Shown here in pieces: positions 16,322 through 24,950 of a DNA stretch of 64,000 nt. Made by a program: the position numbers and the translations under genes. The DNA is from Paractinoplanes rishiriensis. Lineage in GTDB: Bacteria > Actinomycetota > Actinomycetes > Mycobacteriales > Micromonosporaceae. Numbering within the stretch: position 1 is the stretch's first letter; each line of letters opens with the position of its first letter. The stretch covers positions 1 to 64,000 of the forward strand of contig NZ_BOMV01000071.1 of NCBI RefSeq assembly GCF_016862375.1, written 5' to 3'. A model generated the notes under the pieces. The model saw only the letters and a program-made list of their open reading frames with translations. It made no database searches and was not told the DNA's origin.

Positions 16322-16641
16322 GGACGGCCACCGACGCCGACTTCGACGCCACGGTCCGGGACGTCGGCGGGGCGGTGCTGGTGGACTTCTGGGCAGGCTG
16401 GTGCGGCCCGTGCCGTCAGCTCGCCCCGGTCCTCGACGCCCTGGAGGCCGACCTGGCCGGCCGGCTGACCGTGGTCAAGGTCGACGTCGACGACAACCCG
16501 GCGGTCGCGCTCCGCTACGGCGTGACCAGCCTGCCGACTCTGCTGCTGTTCGTCGGCGGCGAGCCGGTGCACCGGGTGCACGGCCTGCGGCCTAGGAGCG
16601 TGCTGCGGGCCGAACTGGACCGGTGGATTCCCGGACGATGA
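16318..16641 (+). CDS. Thioredoxin
   Basis: A 107-residue thioredoxin with the canonical active site WCGPC (Cys29, Cys32), preceding VDFWAGW strand and cis-Pro loop TSLPTLLLF. It reduces disulfides with electrons from thioredoxin reductase. GTG start overlaps the AhpD-like stop (GTGA), so the two are translationally coupled and likely act together. The last 50 bases overlap the convergent LacI-family gene. Confidence 0.93.
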   Translation: MRTATDADFDATVRDVGGAVLVDFWAGWCGPCRQLAPVLDALEADLAGRLTVVKVDVDDNPAVALRYGVTSLPTLLLFVGGEPVHRVHGLRPRSVLRAELDRWIPGR

Positions 16642-17617
16642 GCTCGGTGGCCAGCGCCACGCTGCCGGCGTCCGCCCGCGGGTCGACGATCCGGGCCAGC
16701 ACGAGCCGGGCGGCCTGCGCGCCCAACTCCTCCTGGGCGATCGCGACCGTGGTCAGCGGCGGGCGCAGCCACTCGGCCAGCGGCATGTTGTTGATGCCGA
16801 CCAGCGACACGTCCTGCGGGCAGCGCAGCCCGCGCTCCGCGATCGCGGCGAGGCAGCCGACCGCGATCATGTCGTTGCCGGCCAGGATCGCGGTCACCTC
16901 GCCCCGCTCCAGCAGCCCGCGGCACGCCACCTCGCCGGCCGCCGCGGTGTACTGCCCGGCCCGCACCACCCAGGCCGGTCGCGGCGTGATGCCGGCGGTC
17001 CGCAGCGCCGCCCGGTAGGCCGCCGCCCGGGTGCCGGTCACCGAGATCCCGGCCGGTCCGGCGACATGTCCGATCGCGGTGTGCCCCAGCGCCCGCAGAT
17101 GCGTGACGGCATTCCTGATCCCGCACGCGTCATCGCTGGTCACGCTGGGCACGTCGACCTCGGTCAGCCGGTTGACCAGCACCATCGGCACGCCCTGCCC
17201 GGCCAGCGCCGCCACGGCCGCATCGCGCCGCCCGGCCGACGCGATGACGTAGCCCTCGCACCGCCGGGCCCGGAACAGGTCCAGCAGTTCGGCACCGCGC
17301 CGCAGGTCGTTGTCGGTGCTGGCGATCAGGCCCTCGAAGCCGTGCTCGCGCAGCACGTTCTGCACCCCGCGCACGACCGGCGGATAGAACGGGTTGAGCA
17401 GATCGGGCACCAGCACGCCCACCGTGCCGGACCGCTGGGTGCGCAGCGACCGCCCGACCGGGTCGACCACATAACCCAGCTCAGCGGCGGCCCGCACCAC
17501 CCGCTCGGTGGTGGCCGGGCTGATCCGCCCCGGCAGCCTCGGGTCGAGCGCCCGCGACGCCGTGGCCGGGTGCACCCCGGCCGCCCGCGCCACGTCCTTG
17601 ATGGTGAGCCGGTCCAC
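16592..17617 (-). CDS. LacI-family transcriptional repressor
   Basis: A 341-residue LacI/GalR protein. The HTH is immediately N-terminal (LTIKDVARAAGVHPATASRALD), followed by hinge (AAELGYVVDPVGRSLR) and type I periplasmic-binding-protein effector domain. GTG 17617 is the only start compatible with the HTH. It lies 21 bases downstream of the NACHT gene stop in the same direction and converges on thioredoxin. A perfect LacI-type palindrome at 15708-15723 makes the AhpD-like/thioredoxin operon a candidate target. Confidence 0.92.
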   Translation of the reverse strand: MDRLTIKDVARAAGVHPATASRALDPRLPGRISPATTERVVRAAAELGYVVDPVGRSLRTQRSGTVGVLVPDLLNPFYPPVVRGVQNVLREHGFEGLIASTDNDLRRGAELLDLFRARRCEGYVIASAGRRDAAVAALAGQGVPMVLVNRLTEVDVPSVTSDDACGIRNAVTHLRALGHTAIGHVAGPAGISVTGTRAAAYRAALRTAGITPRPAWVVRAGQYTAAAGEVACRGLLERGEVTAILAGNDMIAVGCLAAIAERGLRCPQDVSLVGINNMPLAEWLRPPLTTVAIAQEELGAQAARLVLARIVDPRADAGSVALATELIVRESTGPVRPAARS

Positions 17618-17638
17618 GCCGACACCCTATGCACAAGT

Positions 17639-20600
17639 TCACGCCCGATCACCGTCGTGCCGGATCAGGTCGTGCGTCAGCGAATCCACGATGGCGGGCA
17701 GCAGCGCCGGCCGCGCCTCGTCGGCGACCACGGCGACGGAGGCATATTTCTTGATCAGGTGGGCCTTCACCATCGACGCCAGGTGCGCGTTCGTGCGCAA
17801 CAGCAGTTTGTACACCGGCCAGCCCAGGTCCTTCTCCTCGGTCGAGCCGATCAGATTCAGCAGCGCCAAGGCGCCGGCGACCCGCGCGAAATCGACGGGC
17901 GAGGCGAAGTGCTGCCCGTACCAGTCGGCCACGTGCGGCAACATGTGCAAGAGCTGTGGCCGCGCGACCACGACGGGCACTGCCCGGATCGCCTCGGGCG
18001 CCGACGTGACGGCGGAACCGACAAGTTCGGCCGTCTCGCTCAGCGAGAGATGACCGCAGTGCGTGAGGACGTACTCCACCACCGCGAAGGACGCGGGTGG
18101 CTGGAGCTGCCCGACCTGGCGGACATCGGCGAGCAGGCGCGGCACACTCGCCGGCGAGGGAGCAGCGAAAAGCCTTCGCGCGAGCACGTCGGAGTAGACC
18201 TGGACGGAACTCGCGACGGCGGGAACCGGCACGCCGCGCCACAGGGCCACACCGACATGGGCGACATCAGCCGCATCGGATTCGAACAGCAGACGTGCTT
18301 CGTGAACCTCGCGCATGTCGTAGTCGAAACCGTCACGCCGCAACTGCAGCGAGCAGACACCGCCCGCGACGAGGGGCTCGATGGACTGGAGGACGCCCAG
18401 CCAGGTTGCCTCCTCGAGGCCGGCCTGCATGAGCCGGACGACCGACCGCCACCACACCAGCGGCTCCTGCCCGTGCGGCGCCAGGTCGGGCAGCGTGATC
18501 GATCGGTCCGGCACCAGCAGCAACCGCAGCAGAACCAGGTTGATGACGTAGGCGGCGAGGCGTTGCACCGTGGTTCGCGAGTGCGGGTTGTAGTTGATCT
18601 CGTTGCTCTGGATACGCGGCCGGTCAGCCTTGCTCAGCAGCATCTCGAGGACTTTGCCGCCCAGGCTGCGTACCTCGGGTTTCAGCTGGTCGACGAGCTG
18701 ATGGACGAACCGGACGATCGCCCCGTCCGCGATCGGCCGGTGGGACAGCAGGGCGAAGAGAACGTCGTCCTTGTCCCACGGCACGCCGGGCCGCAGCCGG
18801 CCGTTCACGTAATCGTCGTACGCGTCGATCAGCTCGGCGGCCCGGTCCACCGCGTGATGCGCTATCAGGTACTCCGAGAACGTGGCGTGCAGGAACTCGT
18901 ACGTCTTCCGGCTCTGGTCCGACTCGCTCGTCTCCGAGGTGTGGATGAAGAAGAACCGGCCGATCGTCCGCCTCGCCTCGCTGAGCTGCTGGACCTGTTG
19001 CGACCGGTCGCTGCGGGCAGCGAGCCCCTGCGGGTCGAGGGCGCCGAGATCGCCCTGGAGCTGCATCTCGGTGACGAACTGCCGGCCACGGTTGAACATG
19101 CCGTAGGCGGCTATCCCCAACCGCCAGAGCTCAGCGCTCACCAGGGGCTCGGGCGGCGGCTCGAGGGTGCGTTCCTCGCGGTCGGACTTGCGCAGCTCAC
19201 GGCGGGTGAAGTCGACCAGGAGCTGGTGGTAGACCGCGGTCTCGCTCGCCGCGACGGTATGCCCGCCGGATGCGGTGGCCTGGATGGCGATCATCAGGAG
19301 CAGCAACGGCTGCCTGGCGATCGGGCCCATCGCCTGGACCGACTGCAGGGAGAGAGCGCCGGGCGGTGTCCCGCCGGCATCCGCGTTGACCGCGTTCCAG
19401 GTTGTCAGCCACTCCTCGATCTGCCGGTCGGTGAAATCCTCGAGCCGTAGCACCGCACATCCGCGCGGAATGCTGGCGATGTCGGCCACCACCTGGCGGG
19501 ACGTGACAATGACCGCCACCGGAGCGTCCTGGTTCATCTCGGTCCGCTGGAAGTCCTGCACCTGGCTCAGGTAGTTGGACTCGGTGGTTCCGGTGGCCTG
19601 CATCAACTCGTCCAGACCATCGAGGAGTACGACCCGCGTGGCTCCTCCGCCGCCGTCCTTCTGGCCGGCCGCCGCCTCCGCGATGGTGGCCCACCGGGCA
19701 CGCGCGTGCGTCGAGCGGTCCAGCACGTCCTGCACCTGCTGAAAGATCGGTGCGCCGGGCGCCCGGACCTGCCGGAGCGGGACCAGGAACGCGGGAAACG
19801 CGGTCGACGAAAGCCTGGCCGTCAGCACGCGCATGAGCAACGACTTGCCGGCGCCCGGATGGCCCAGAACCACGAGCGGTTGTTCGGCGCTGCGTGCGGA
19901 TGCCAGGTAGGCGATCAGAAACTCGTCCAGGTCGGAGCGGACCGGATGGTCCTGCCACCATTCCTCGCTGGAGGGCTGCGATCGATTGTCGACGACCGCG
20001 AACCGGAAACGCGGGGTGATGTACCCGTCCGCGATCGACGGGATGGACACCGTTGCGGCGCCCTCCATCTCTCCGATCTTGATGAGCGGCTGGGACAGGA
20101 TGGCGCGATTCGCCTTCCTCAGCGCGTCGAGATCGTGGTGCGGCCGGTACGGGCGGGAGACAAGCGACAGCACCGTCTCGATCCGGTTCAGCGCGACCGC
20201 CTGGCTGTGCAGGGCACCGAGGATGTCCCGGCCGGCCGCCTTGATCGCCCGATCGGTGGCCCGCTGCCCGCCCAGCATCGCCCAGACCAGGAATTCCGGT
20301 ACGTCGGACGCCAGCCGGAAGTAGTTCTCCTCGTACCGCTTGGTCGCGCCGGTCACGATGTGCTGCACGGTTGGCCGGTACCCGAGCCGCTTCCAGGCTC
20401 GATCCCACATGGCGAGCTTGTGGAACGAGGCCAGGCACCGGGCAACACCGGCACGCAGGTACGGAGCGATGTTCACTTCGAGGTTCTCGTCGAAGGAGCA
20501 GCCCGCCCACGGGACCTCGATCCGCGCCGACAGCACCGCGTCTACGGCCGTGCGGTACTCCTCGGCGACGTCGAGATCGGCGAACAGGAACCGCTTCTCC

Positions 20601-20959
20601 TCGTCGGTCAGCTTCAGCACCGCGTAGGCGGGACCGAGATGTTGCTGGAGACTGTGGAACACCGCCTCTCCGACCAGCACGGAATGTGCCGCCGCGATCA
20701 GCTGCGCGCGCTCGTAGCCGGCCAGTACGCCGAGCCGGTCCCGGCCCCAGGACACGCCTCTGCCGAGGATCTTGAGGAACTCGCTCTTCTGGTCGACCCA
20801 GCCCCAGACCTGCCCGAGCACGGCGTAGCCGGTGGGCAGGGCCGCCGCGCCGGAAGCGAGGATGATGCCGCCCAGCAACGTGTCGAGCATGCGCAGCGCC
20901 CCAGGTTCGTCGACTCCCATGAGCCGCAGAGCGGAGCGGTACGTCAAGGGCAGCTTCAT
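17639..20959 (-). CDS. NACHT-domain NTPase, NLR-like (NACHT-1)
   Basis: A 1106-residue STAND ATPase. The N-terminal 330 residues are helical and match no effector I can name; they resemble the helical NACHT-associated N-domains of actinobacterial proteins. The NACHT core has Walker A GHPGAGKS (Lys372), Walker B VVLLDGLDEL (Asp447, Asp450-Glu451), sensor VIVTSR and the YEFLHATFSEYLIAHH helix that ends NACHT modules. The C-terminal 400 residues are leucine-rich helices, a likely sensor. NACHT proteins oligomerise on ligand detection, and several bacterial ones block phage; this role is inferred. ATG 20959 is chosen for its ribosome site (GAGGAA, 5 bases away) over GTG 20977. LacI follows after 21 bases. 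Confidence 0.88.
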   Translation of the reverse strand: MKLPLTYRSALRLMGVDEPGALRMLDTLLGGIILASGAAALPTGYAVLGQVWGWVDQKSEFLKILGRGVSWGRDRLGVLAGYERAQLIAAAHSVLVGEAVFHSLQQHLGPAYAVLKLTDEEKRFLFADLDVAEEYRTAVDAVLSARIEVPWAGCSFDENLEVNIAPYLRAGVARCLASFHKLAMWDRAWKRLGYRPTVQHIVTGATKRYEENYFRLASDVPEFLVWAMLGGQRATDRAIKAAGRDILGALHSQAVALNRIETVLSLVSRPYRPHHDLDALRKANRAILSQPLIKIGEMEGAATVSIPSIADGYITPRFRFAVVDNRSQPSSEEWWQDHPVRSDLDEFLIAYLASARSAEQPLVVLGHPGAGKSLLMRVLTARLSSTAFPAFLVPLRQVRAPGAPIFQQVQDVLDRSTHARARWATIAEAAAGQKDGGGGATRVVLLDGLDELMQATGTTESNYLSQVQDFQRTEMNQDAPVAVIVTSRQVVADIASIPRGCAVLRLEDFTDRQIEEWLTTWNAVNADAGGTPPGALSLQSVQAMGPIARQPLLLLMIAIQATASGGHTVAASETAVYHQLLVDFTRRELRKSDREERTLEPPPEPLVSAELWRLGIAAYGMFNRGRQFVTEMQLQGDLGALDPQGLAARSDRSQQVQQLSEARRTIGRFFFIHTSETSESDQSRKTYEFLHATFSEYLIAHHAVDRAAELIDAYDDYVNGRLRPGVPWDKDDVLFALLSHRPIADGAIVRFVHQLVDQLKPEVRSLGGKVLEMLLSKADRPRIQSNEINYNPHSRTTVQRLAAYVINLVLLRLLLVPDRSITLPDLAPHGQEPLVWWRSVVRLMQAGLEEATWLGVLQSIEPLVAGGVCSLQLRRDGFDYDMREVHEARLLFESDAADVAHVGVALWRGVPVPAVASSVQVYSDVLARRLFAAPSPASVPRLLADVRQVGQLQPPASFAVVEYVLTHCGHLSLSETAELVGSAVTSAPEAIRAVPVVVARPQLLHMLPHVADWYGQHFASPVDFARVAGALALLNLIGSTEEKDLGWPVYKLLLRTNAHLASMVKAHLIKKYASVAVVADEARPALLPAIVDSLTHDLIRHDGDRA

Positions 20960-21131
20960 ATTTCCTCGGCTCGTCACAGATCGTTGGGCGGGCGACAGGT
21001 GAGGCTAAGACGGTCGATGCCCGGTAGCTCGCGCCAGTCGTTGATCTGACTGACCGGCCTTGATCGAGCCTGCCCGCGCGGCCGCACCACGGATCGGCGC
21101 CGCTACGATCTGACGGGTTGAAAGGCGGAGG

Positions 21132-21446
21132 ATGATGACGAACGCGACGGACACCACCCGGTCGCTGCGCTGGTACGGCGGCCTGGCCGTGGTGTTCTTC
21201 GGCATTGTGCCGGCCGTGATGGTGACCATGCTGGTGGCCCAGGGCAAGACTCCCGGCTCGGTGGGCCTGCTGCTGATCGGCGGCATCCCGCTGGTGCTGG
21301 CCGCGCTCTGGTTCGCGGCCCGCGGCCTGACCGGCGACGACCCGGACCTCGCCGCGCGCCGCATGCGCCTGAGCATGGCCCTGGTGGCCGGCGCCGACGT
21401 GCTGCTGCTGGGCGGCAACGCCCTGATCCGGATGGCCACGTCCTGA
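21132..21446 (+). CDS. Small membrane protein, unknown function
   Basis: A 104-residue protein with three predicted transmembrane helices (GGLAVVFFGIVPAVMVTML, VGLLLIGGIPLVLAALWF, MALVAGADVLLLGGNAL) and a charged loop before the last. GGAGG lies just before the paired ATGATG; the second ATG (21135) has better spacing. No family recognised. It is followed directly by a decayed GyrI-like gene. Confidence 0.65.
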   Translation: MMTNATDTTRSLRWYGGLAVVFFGIVPAVMVTMLVAQGKTPGSVGLLLIGGIPLVLAALWFAARGLTGDDPDLAARRMRLSMALVAGADVLLLGGNALIRMATS

Positions 21447-21447
21447 C

Positions 21448-21776
21448 GTGGACCTGATCGCCCCGCCGCGCATCGAGGACCGGCCCGCGCGGAGTTGCCT
21501 CGAGATCCGCACGGTAACGCCGGTGGTGCCGGGCCGCTGCCCGCGGGCCGTTACGCCACGCTGACGGGTCGCGACCAATCGCTGCGGGCCAACCGGGCGC
21601 TGCTGGACTGGGTCGCCGCTTCCGGTGCGCCGCCCGGGTGTGCTCCGACAACCGCCGGTGTGGAACTCGACCGCGAGGGCGACCGTTCGGGTGCCGCTAC
21701 GAGGCCTGCCTGACGGATCCGCGCACCGAGCCGCGCAAGACGAAATGGAAGGTGCAGCTCAACATCCGCGTCCGCG
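21448..21776 (+). pseudogene. Decayed GyrI-like (effector-binding domain) gene
   Basis: Fragments of a GyrI-like small-molecule-binding protein can be read across three frames: IEDRPARSCLEIRTVTP near 21470-21520, LPAGRYATLTGRDQSLRANR with LLDWVAAS near 21535-21620, and YEACLTDPRTEPRKTKWKV near 21690-21755. Order and spacing match the family (GxYAxLxH, LLxWxxxxG, DPxxEPxxxKWxTEL). At least two frameshifts and a shortened first half mean no intact protein can be made. GTG 21448 lies 2 bases after the preceding stop, so it was once coupled to that gene. Confidence 0.7.
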
Positions 21777-21786
21777 ACACCGCTTG

Positions 21787-23007
21787 TCAGCGGCTGATCT
21801 CACGCTCCGGCAGGCGAGTGGACGGCCGTCGCAGGGCCGCCGCACACCGGGCGATGAACAGCCGCTGCGCCACCGGAACCAGCGGACCGGCGAGCCGGGC
21901 GATCAGGAGCGCGGGCCGCGAGCGTACGGTCACCTCGAATTGCACTTGATCTTCCCCGTCCAGCACGATCGCGAACCGCTCATCCCCCTCGAACGTGTGT
22001 CCCGGCAACGCCCGATAGTGCATCTCGGTGCGGGCGGGCTCGCGTACCACGTCAATGATCTCGCAGGGCTCCCCCACCCGCAGCCGGCCCACCCCCAGCT
22101 CGGACCGCATCTGCTGGCCGGCCCTGGCCGCCGGGGTGTCCGGCGCGACCCGGGCACCCGCGCGGCGATGCATCTCCCAGCTCAGCAGCGCCGCCGACGC
22201 CGCCTCGAACCGCTCCCGCCCGGCACCGACCCGATGTGCCCAGCGCCGCTCCGACCAGTGCTGCTCCCGCCGCGCCCACACCACAGCGAGGGCGGTGAGC
22301 ACCGCGGCTGCGTTCAGGACACCGTGGGTCAAAACCATCCAAGTCAAACCCAGATGGGGTACGGGGAACAGCTGACCGGCCGCGTAGAGCAGCGCCAACG
22401 CCATGGTCACCACGCTGACCGCGAGCAGCCCCCGGGCGGCCCGGCCGGACCGGGTAGCGAGAGCGAGCCACAGCCCCGAGGTGAGCATCCCCGCGCCCAC
22501 CAGCTCGACCGCCTCCCCCGCATCGCCGTCAACCAGAAAGCCGAACCCGACCACCGCAACACCGACCGGCGCCAGCAGCCGCGCCGCCGGCCGGGCGTCC
22601 AGCAGCGCCAACAGCAGAAGCGCCCCAAACCCGGCCACGTGAAAGTGCGCCGCCGTGAGCCCCAGCACGCCGGCCGGAAAGCCGAGCAGCGCCACTCCCG
22701 CCCGCTCAGCCACCAGCCCCACCGCGGCCACCGGGAGGCAGGCCCCCGCAAACGCCGCCAGCCGCTCCCGCCGCAGCACCACCGGCACCGCGAGGCAGGC
22801 CATCAGGTAGGGCACGCAGAGCACCCCCGCACCCACCCCGCGCGGCATCAGCAGCGCCACCACCGCCGGCACAGCCACAACCGGCCACCAGCGCACAAGC
22901 CACCGCCCGCGCCCCAGCGCCCCCAGCCCGAGCGGAACGAACAGCAACAAACACACCGCCACCACGAGATAGAGCCCCAGCCACCCCGGCGCCGTCAGTC
23001 GATCCAT
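21787..23007 (-). CDS. YndJ-like membrane protein fused to DUF1990
   Basis: A 406-residue two-part protein. About residues 1-265 are a polytopic YndJ-type membrane domain (about eight helices; HFHVAGFGALLLLALL is its signature). About residues 270-405 are a soluble DUF1990 domain (WEMHRRAGARV, YRALPGHTFEGDERF, RSRPALLIARLAGP). Neither half has a known function. ATG 23007 is 7 bases after a -10-like TATGCT, hence probably leaderless; ATG 23019 is also possible. The palindrome TCGAACACGTTCAA overlaps the promoter. Confidence 0.8.
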   Translation of the reverse strand: MDRLTAPGWLGLYLVVAVCLLLFVPLGLGALGRGRWLVRWWPVVAVPAVVALLMPRGVGAGVLCVPYLMACLAVPVVLRRERLAAFAGACLPVAAVGLVAERAGVALLGFPAGVLGLTAAHFHVAGFGALLLLALLDARPAARLLAPVGVAVVGFGFLVDGDAGEAVELVGAGMLTSGLWLALATRSGRAARGLLAVSVVTMALALLYAAGQLFPVPHLGLTWMVLTHGVLNAAAVLTALAVVWARREQHWSERRWAHRVGAGRERFEAASAALLSWEMHRRAGARVAPDTPAARAGQQMRSELGVGRLRVGEPCEIIDVVREPARTEMHYRALPGHTFEGDERFAIVLDGEDQVQFEVTVRSRPALLIARLAGPLVPVAQRLFIARCAAALRRPSTRLPEREISR

Positions 23008-23021
23008 GCCTCCCAGCATAC

Positions 23022-23035
23022 TCGAACACGTTCAA
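23022..23035. promoter_or_regulatory. GAACACGTTC operator, copy 1
   Basis: TCGAACACGTTCAA fits TNNAACNNGTTNNA, a form used by some TetR-family repressors. It abuts the probable -10 of the YndJ-DUF1990 gene. The same 10-base core recurs at 30223-30232 and 62931-62940, again at promoters. Confidence 0.5.
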
Positions 23036-23125
23036 GAAAGGCAGGCCTCGTGCTCGGTAAGGCGCAGTGAACAGGGCCGCAGCCGCCAGAGCATGGCAGG
23101 CGGCGTCTTCTGACGGGCCAAGCCC

Positions 23126-23177
23126 CACCGCGGTGAAACGCCGCGGTGGCACGCCGCGGTGACACGCCGCGGTGACC
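23126..23177. repeat. Four tandem 13-bp repeats
   Basis: Four head-to-tail units close to CGCCGCGGTGACA, each holding the palindrome CCGCGG. Non-coding; upstream of the YndJ-DUF1990 gene and adjoining the longer repeat array to the right. Confidence 0.8.
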
Positions 23178-23258
23178 GCTGCCGACGACGCGCCGCGCCC
23201 AGCTGGAGGACCGCTCCGCCGCGCCCGCGGGCCCGCCGGAACACCGGCTCGACGGCGA

Positions 23259-23452
23259 CCGCCCAGCCCGAACACCACTCAACCGCGGATGGCGCCCAGC
23301 CGGAGCACCGCTCCACCGCGACCGCGCCCAGCCGGAGCACCGCTCCACCGCGACCGCGCCCAGCCGGAACACCGCTCCACCGCGACCGCGCCCAGCCCGA
23401 ACACCGCTCCACCGCGGATGGCGCCCAGCCGGAGCACCGCTCGGTTGCGGCC
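23259..23452. repeat. Six tandem 32/33-bp repeats
   Basis: Six contiguous units of about 32 bases, starting GCGCCCAGCC, with GGAGCACCGCTCCACCGC following. Two central units are identical; the first, fifth and sixth diverge. Two units are 33 bases long because they end GGATG in place of GACC. The unit is not a multiple of three and no spacers intervene, so it is neither a protein repeat nor a CRISPR array. GGAGC-ACC-GCTCC inside each unit can form a small hairpin. It lies between the YndJ promoter and the STAS gene; 23036-23490 holds nothing else I can identify. Confidence 0.85.
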
Positions 23453-23490
23453 ACCCGGCCGGGCAGCGCCGTTCAGGCTGCCTCCCGCGT

Positions 23491-23814
23491 TTAGGCGTCG
23501 GTTGCCTCGCGGACCAGCGTTTTGTCCAGGTTTGAGATCTCCAGGACCATGCGGACCATCGGGCCGGGGTTACACAGCATCAGCCGGGTGGCTCGGGCGG
23601 CGGCGGCGCGCTGGGCTGCCACCAGCACGCCTATGCCGGACGAGTCGAGGAAGGTCACGGCCTGCATGTCTACGTCGATGCGGCCACCGTCGTGGGTTGC
23701 CACCGCCGAGCGCAGCACCTCGCGCATCGCCTCGACGGTTTCCAGGCTGACATCGCCGATGGGCGCCACCGTGGTGACGTTGCCCTGACGCTCGACGCGG
23801 TACTCCAAGGACAT
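23491..23814 (-). CDS. Anti-sigma-factor antagonist (STAS domain)
   Basis: A 107-residue SpoIIAA/RsbV-like protein. The fold motifs are clear: TTVAPIGDVSLETVEAMR, phosphorylation site FLDSSGIGVLVAA, and a final helix ISNLDKTLVRE. When unphosphorylated it should bind an anti-sigma kinase and free a sigma factor; no kinase gene is in the window. ATG 23814 follows GGGGGAT at a good distance, whereas the longer frame begins with disordered residues. The tandem repeat array lies just beyond its stop. Confidence 0.92.
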   Translation of the reverse strand: MSLEYRVERQGNVTTVAPIGDVSLETVEAMREVLRSAVATHDGGRIDVDMQAVTFLDSSGIGVLVAAQRAAAARATRLMLCNPGPMVRMVLEISNLDKTLVREATDA

Positions 23815-23903
23815 GCCGATCCCCCCGGCTGGTTGTGTGCCGTCGGGTCGCCGCGGTACCCCGGATGGCGGCACCGCAAACGTCGCACTTTGTCGTCACC
23901 TAC

Positions 23904-24494
23904 TCATGAGCGACCTCCCGCCGACGCCATCCCCAGCCACGTGTGCGGGTTGCCCTCCCAGCACCAGCCGAGCTTCGGCGCATTTTGGCTGATCCAGATG
24001 GCCGGCACCCGCCGGTCACCGCAGCGCGAGCCGCCGAGCGAGAAGCACTTGTTTTTCACCAGTAGCTCGGGGTGCTGCGTGATCAGGGCAACACCTTCCT
24101 CGATGGTGAGCGGCGTGCGGCCCCGCTCGTCGATGGTCGCCAAGGCATGCGCCGGCACCGCGCCGCAGAACTCCTCGCCCCGCTCGACATCGAGCAGCAG
24201 ATAGGCGTCGTCGGCCGGCAGATGGACGCCCTTGGCCGGCCCGAAACGCTCCAGCGAGCCCGGCTCGAACGTCCGGTCGACGAATCCCGGCTTGCTCCTG
24301 CCGGCCAGCGTGGTGCGCACCATGGACTCCTCGATCGGGACCAGTGCACGCGTGATGACCAGCAAAAACGTGCCGGAGCCCGTCGCCCGCCGCAACGGTG
24401 CCAGCCGTTCGGTGAACGCCTCCTCGGACAGCCCGGCCAGCGCGGGATAGCCGAGTGCGACGAGGTTGCCCAGTTGCCGATCGAACTCCGTCAT
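23904..24494 (-). CDS. DUF5701 family protein
   Basis: A 196-residue soluble protein recognised as DUF5701 from LVALGYPALAGLSEEAF, VHLPADDAYLLLDVERG and the C-terminal CFSLGGSRCGDRRVPAIWIS plus PKLGWCWEGNPHTWLG. The family is actinobacterial, of unknown function. A strong ribosome site (GGAGGGAG) is 6 bases upstream of the ATG. The gene looks intact although it borders the remnant cluster to its right. Confidence 0.85.
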   Translation of the reverse strand: MTEFDRQLGNLVALGYPALAGLSEEAFTERLAPLRRATGSGTFLLVITRALVPIEESMVRTTLAGRSKPGFVDRTFEPGSLERFGPAKGVHLPADDAYLLLDVERGEEFCGAVPAHALATIDERGRTPLTIEEGVALITQHPELLVKNKCFSLGGSRCGDRRVPAIWISQNAPKLGWCWEGNPHTWLGMASAGGRS

Positions 24495-24593
24495 GGGGTC
24501 TCCCTCCGGATGGTGGTACGCCCATCAACGTACACCGTACGGAGATATTCCCGCCACTGCTTCCCGGCGGCCCACCGAAAGGCTCGTCAGATT

Positions 24594-24948
24594 CACTGGT
24601 CACCGACGCGCGCAGGGACATCTTCTGCCTGATCTCGGGGGCCTGGAAGCCGGCCGTGCCGGTCGGTACCACGAAGCCGCGGATGCCGTCGGGGGTCTGC
24701 GCCCAGACCACCGCCACGTCGGCGACCGAGCCGTTGGTGATCCACATCTTGCGGCCGTCGAGGATCCAGTCGGTGCCGTGCCGGCGGGCACGCGTGCGCA
24801 TGCCCGCCGGGTCCGAGCCGGAGTCCGGTTCGGTGAGGCCGAAGCAGCCGATCGCGTCGCCGGCCGCCAGCGCGGGCAGCCAGCGTTCGCGCTGCTCCTC
24901 GGAGCCCCACCGGTGGATCGCGTACATCGCCAGGGAGCCCTGTAGGTC
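24594..24948 (-). pseudogene. Acyl-CoA dehydrogenase fragment (glutaryl-CoA dehydrogenase-like)
   Basis: About 118 codons from the middle of an acyl-CoA dehydrogenase: GSLAMYAIHRWGSEEQRERW, CFGLTEPDSGSDPAGMRT, WILDGRKMWITNGSVADV and KMSLRASVTSE are all in one frame. The N-terminal third and the entire C-terminal half with the catalytic Glu/FAD contacts are missing. Both ends stop abruptly: at the left in sequence upstream of DUF5701, at the right in the nucleotidyltransferase remnant. Confidence 0.85.
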
Positions 24949-24950
24949 GC

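Noticed and set aside
23022..23035. LexA/SOS box at the GAACACGTTC sites
   Set aside because: Actinobacterial LexA boxes have GAAC-N4-GTTC; these have a 2-base spacer at all three sites.
23259..23452. CRISPR array
   Set aside because: Units are contiguous with no unique spacers, differ at several positions, and no cas gene is in the window.
23172..23750. Plus-strand ORF over the tandem repeats
   Set aside because: The 32-base unit changes frame at each copy, and the ORF runs antisense into the STAS gene.
24016..24927. Intact acyl-CoA dehydrogenase gene
   Set aside because: The frame continues leftward only as a shadow of DUF5701; homology ends at SLRASVTSE and starts mid-domain.
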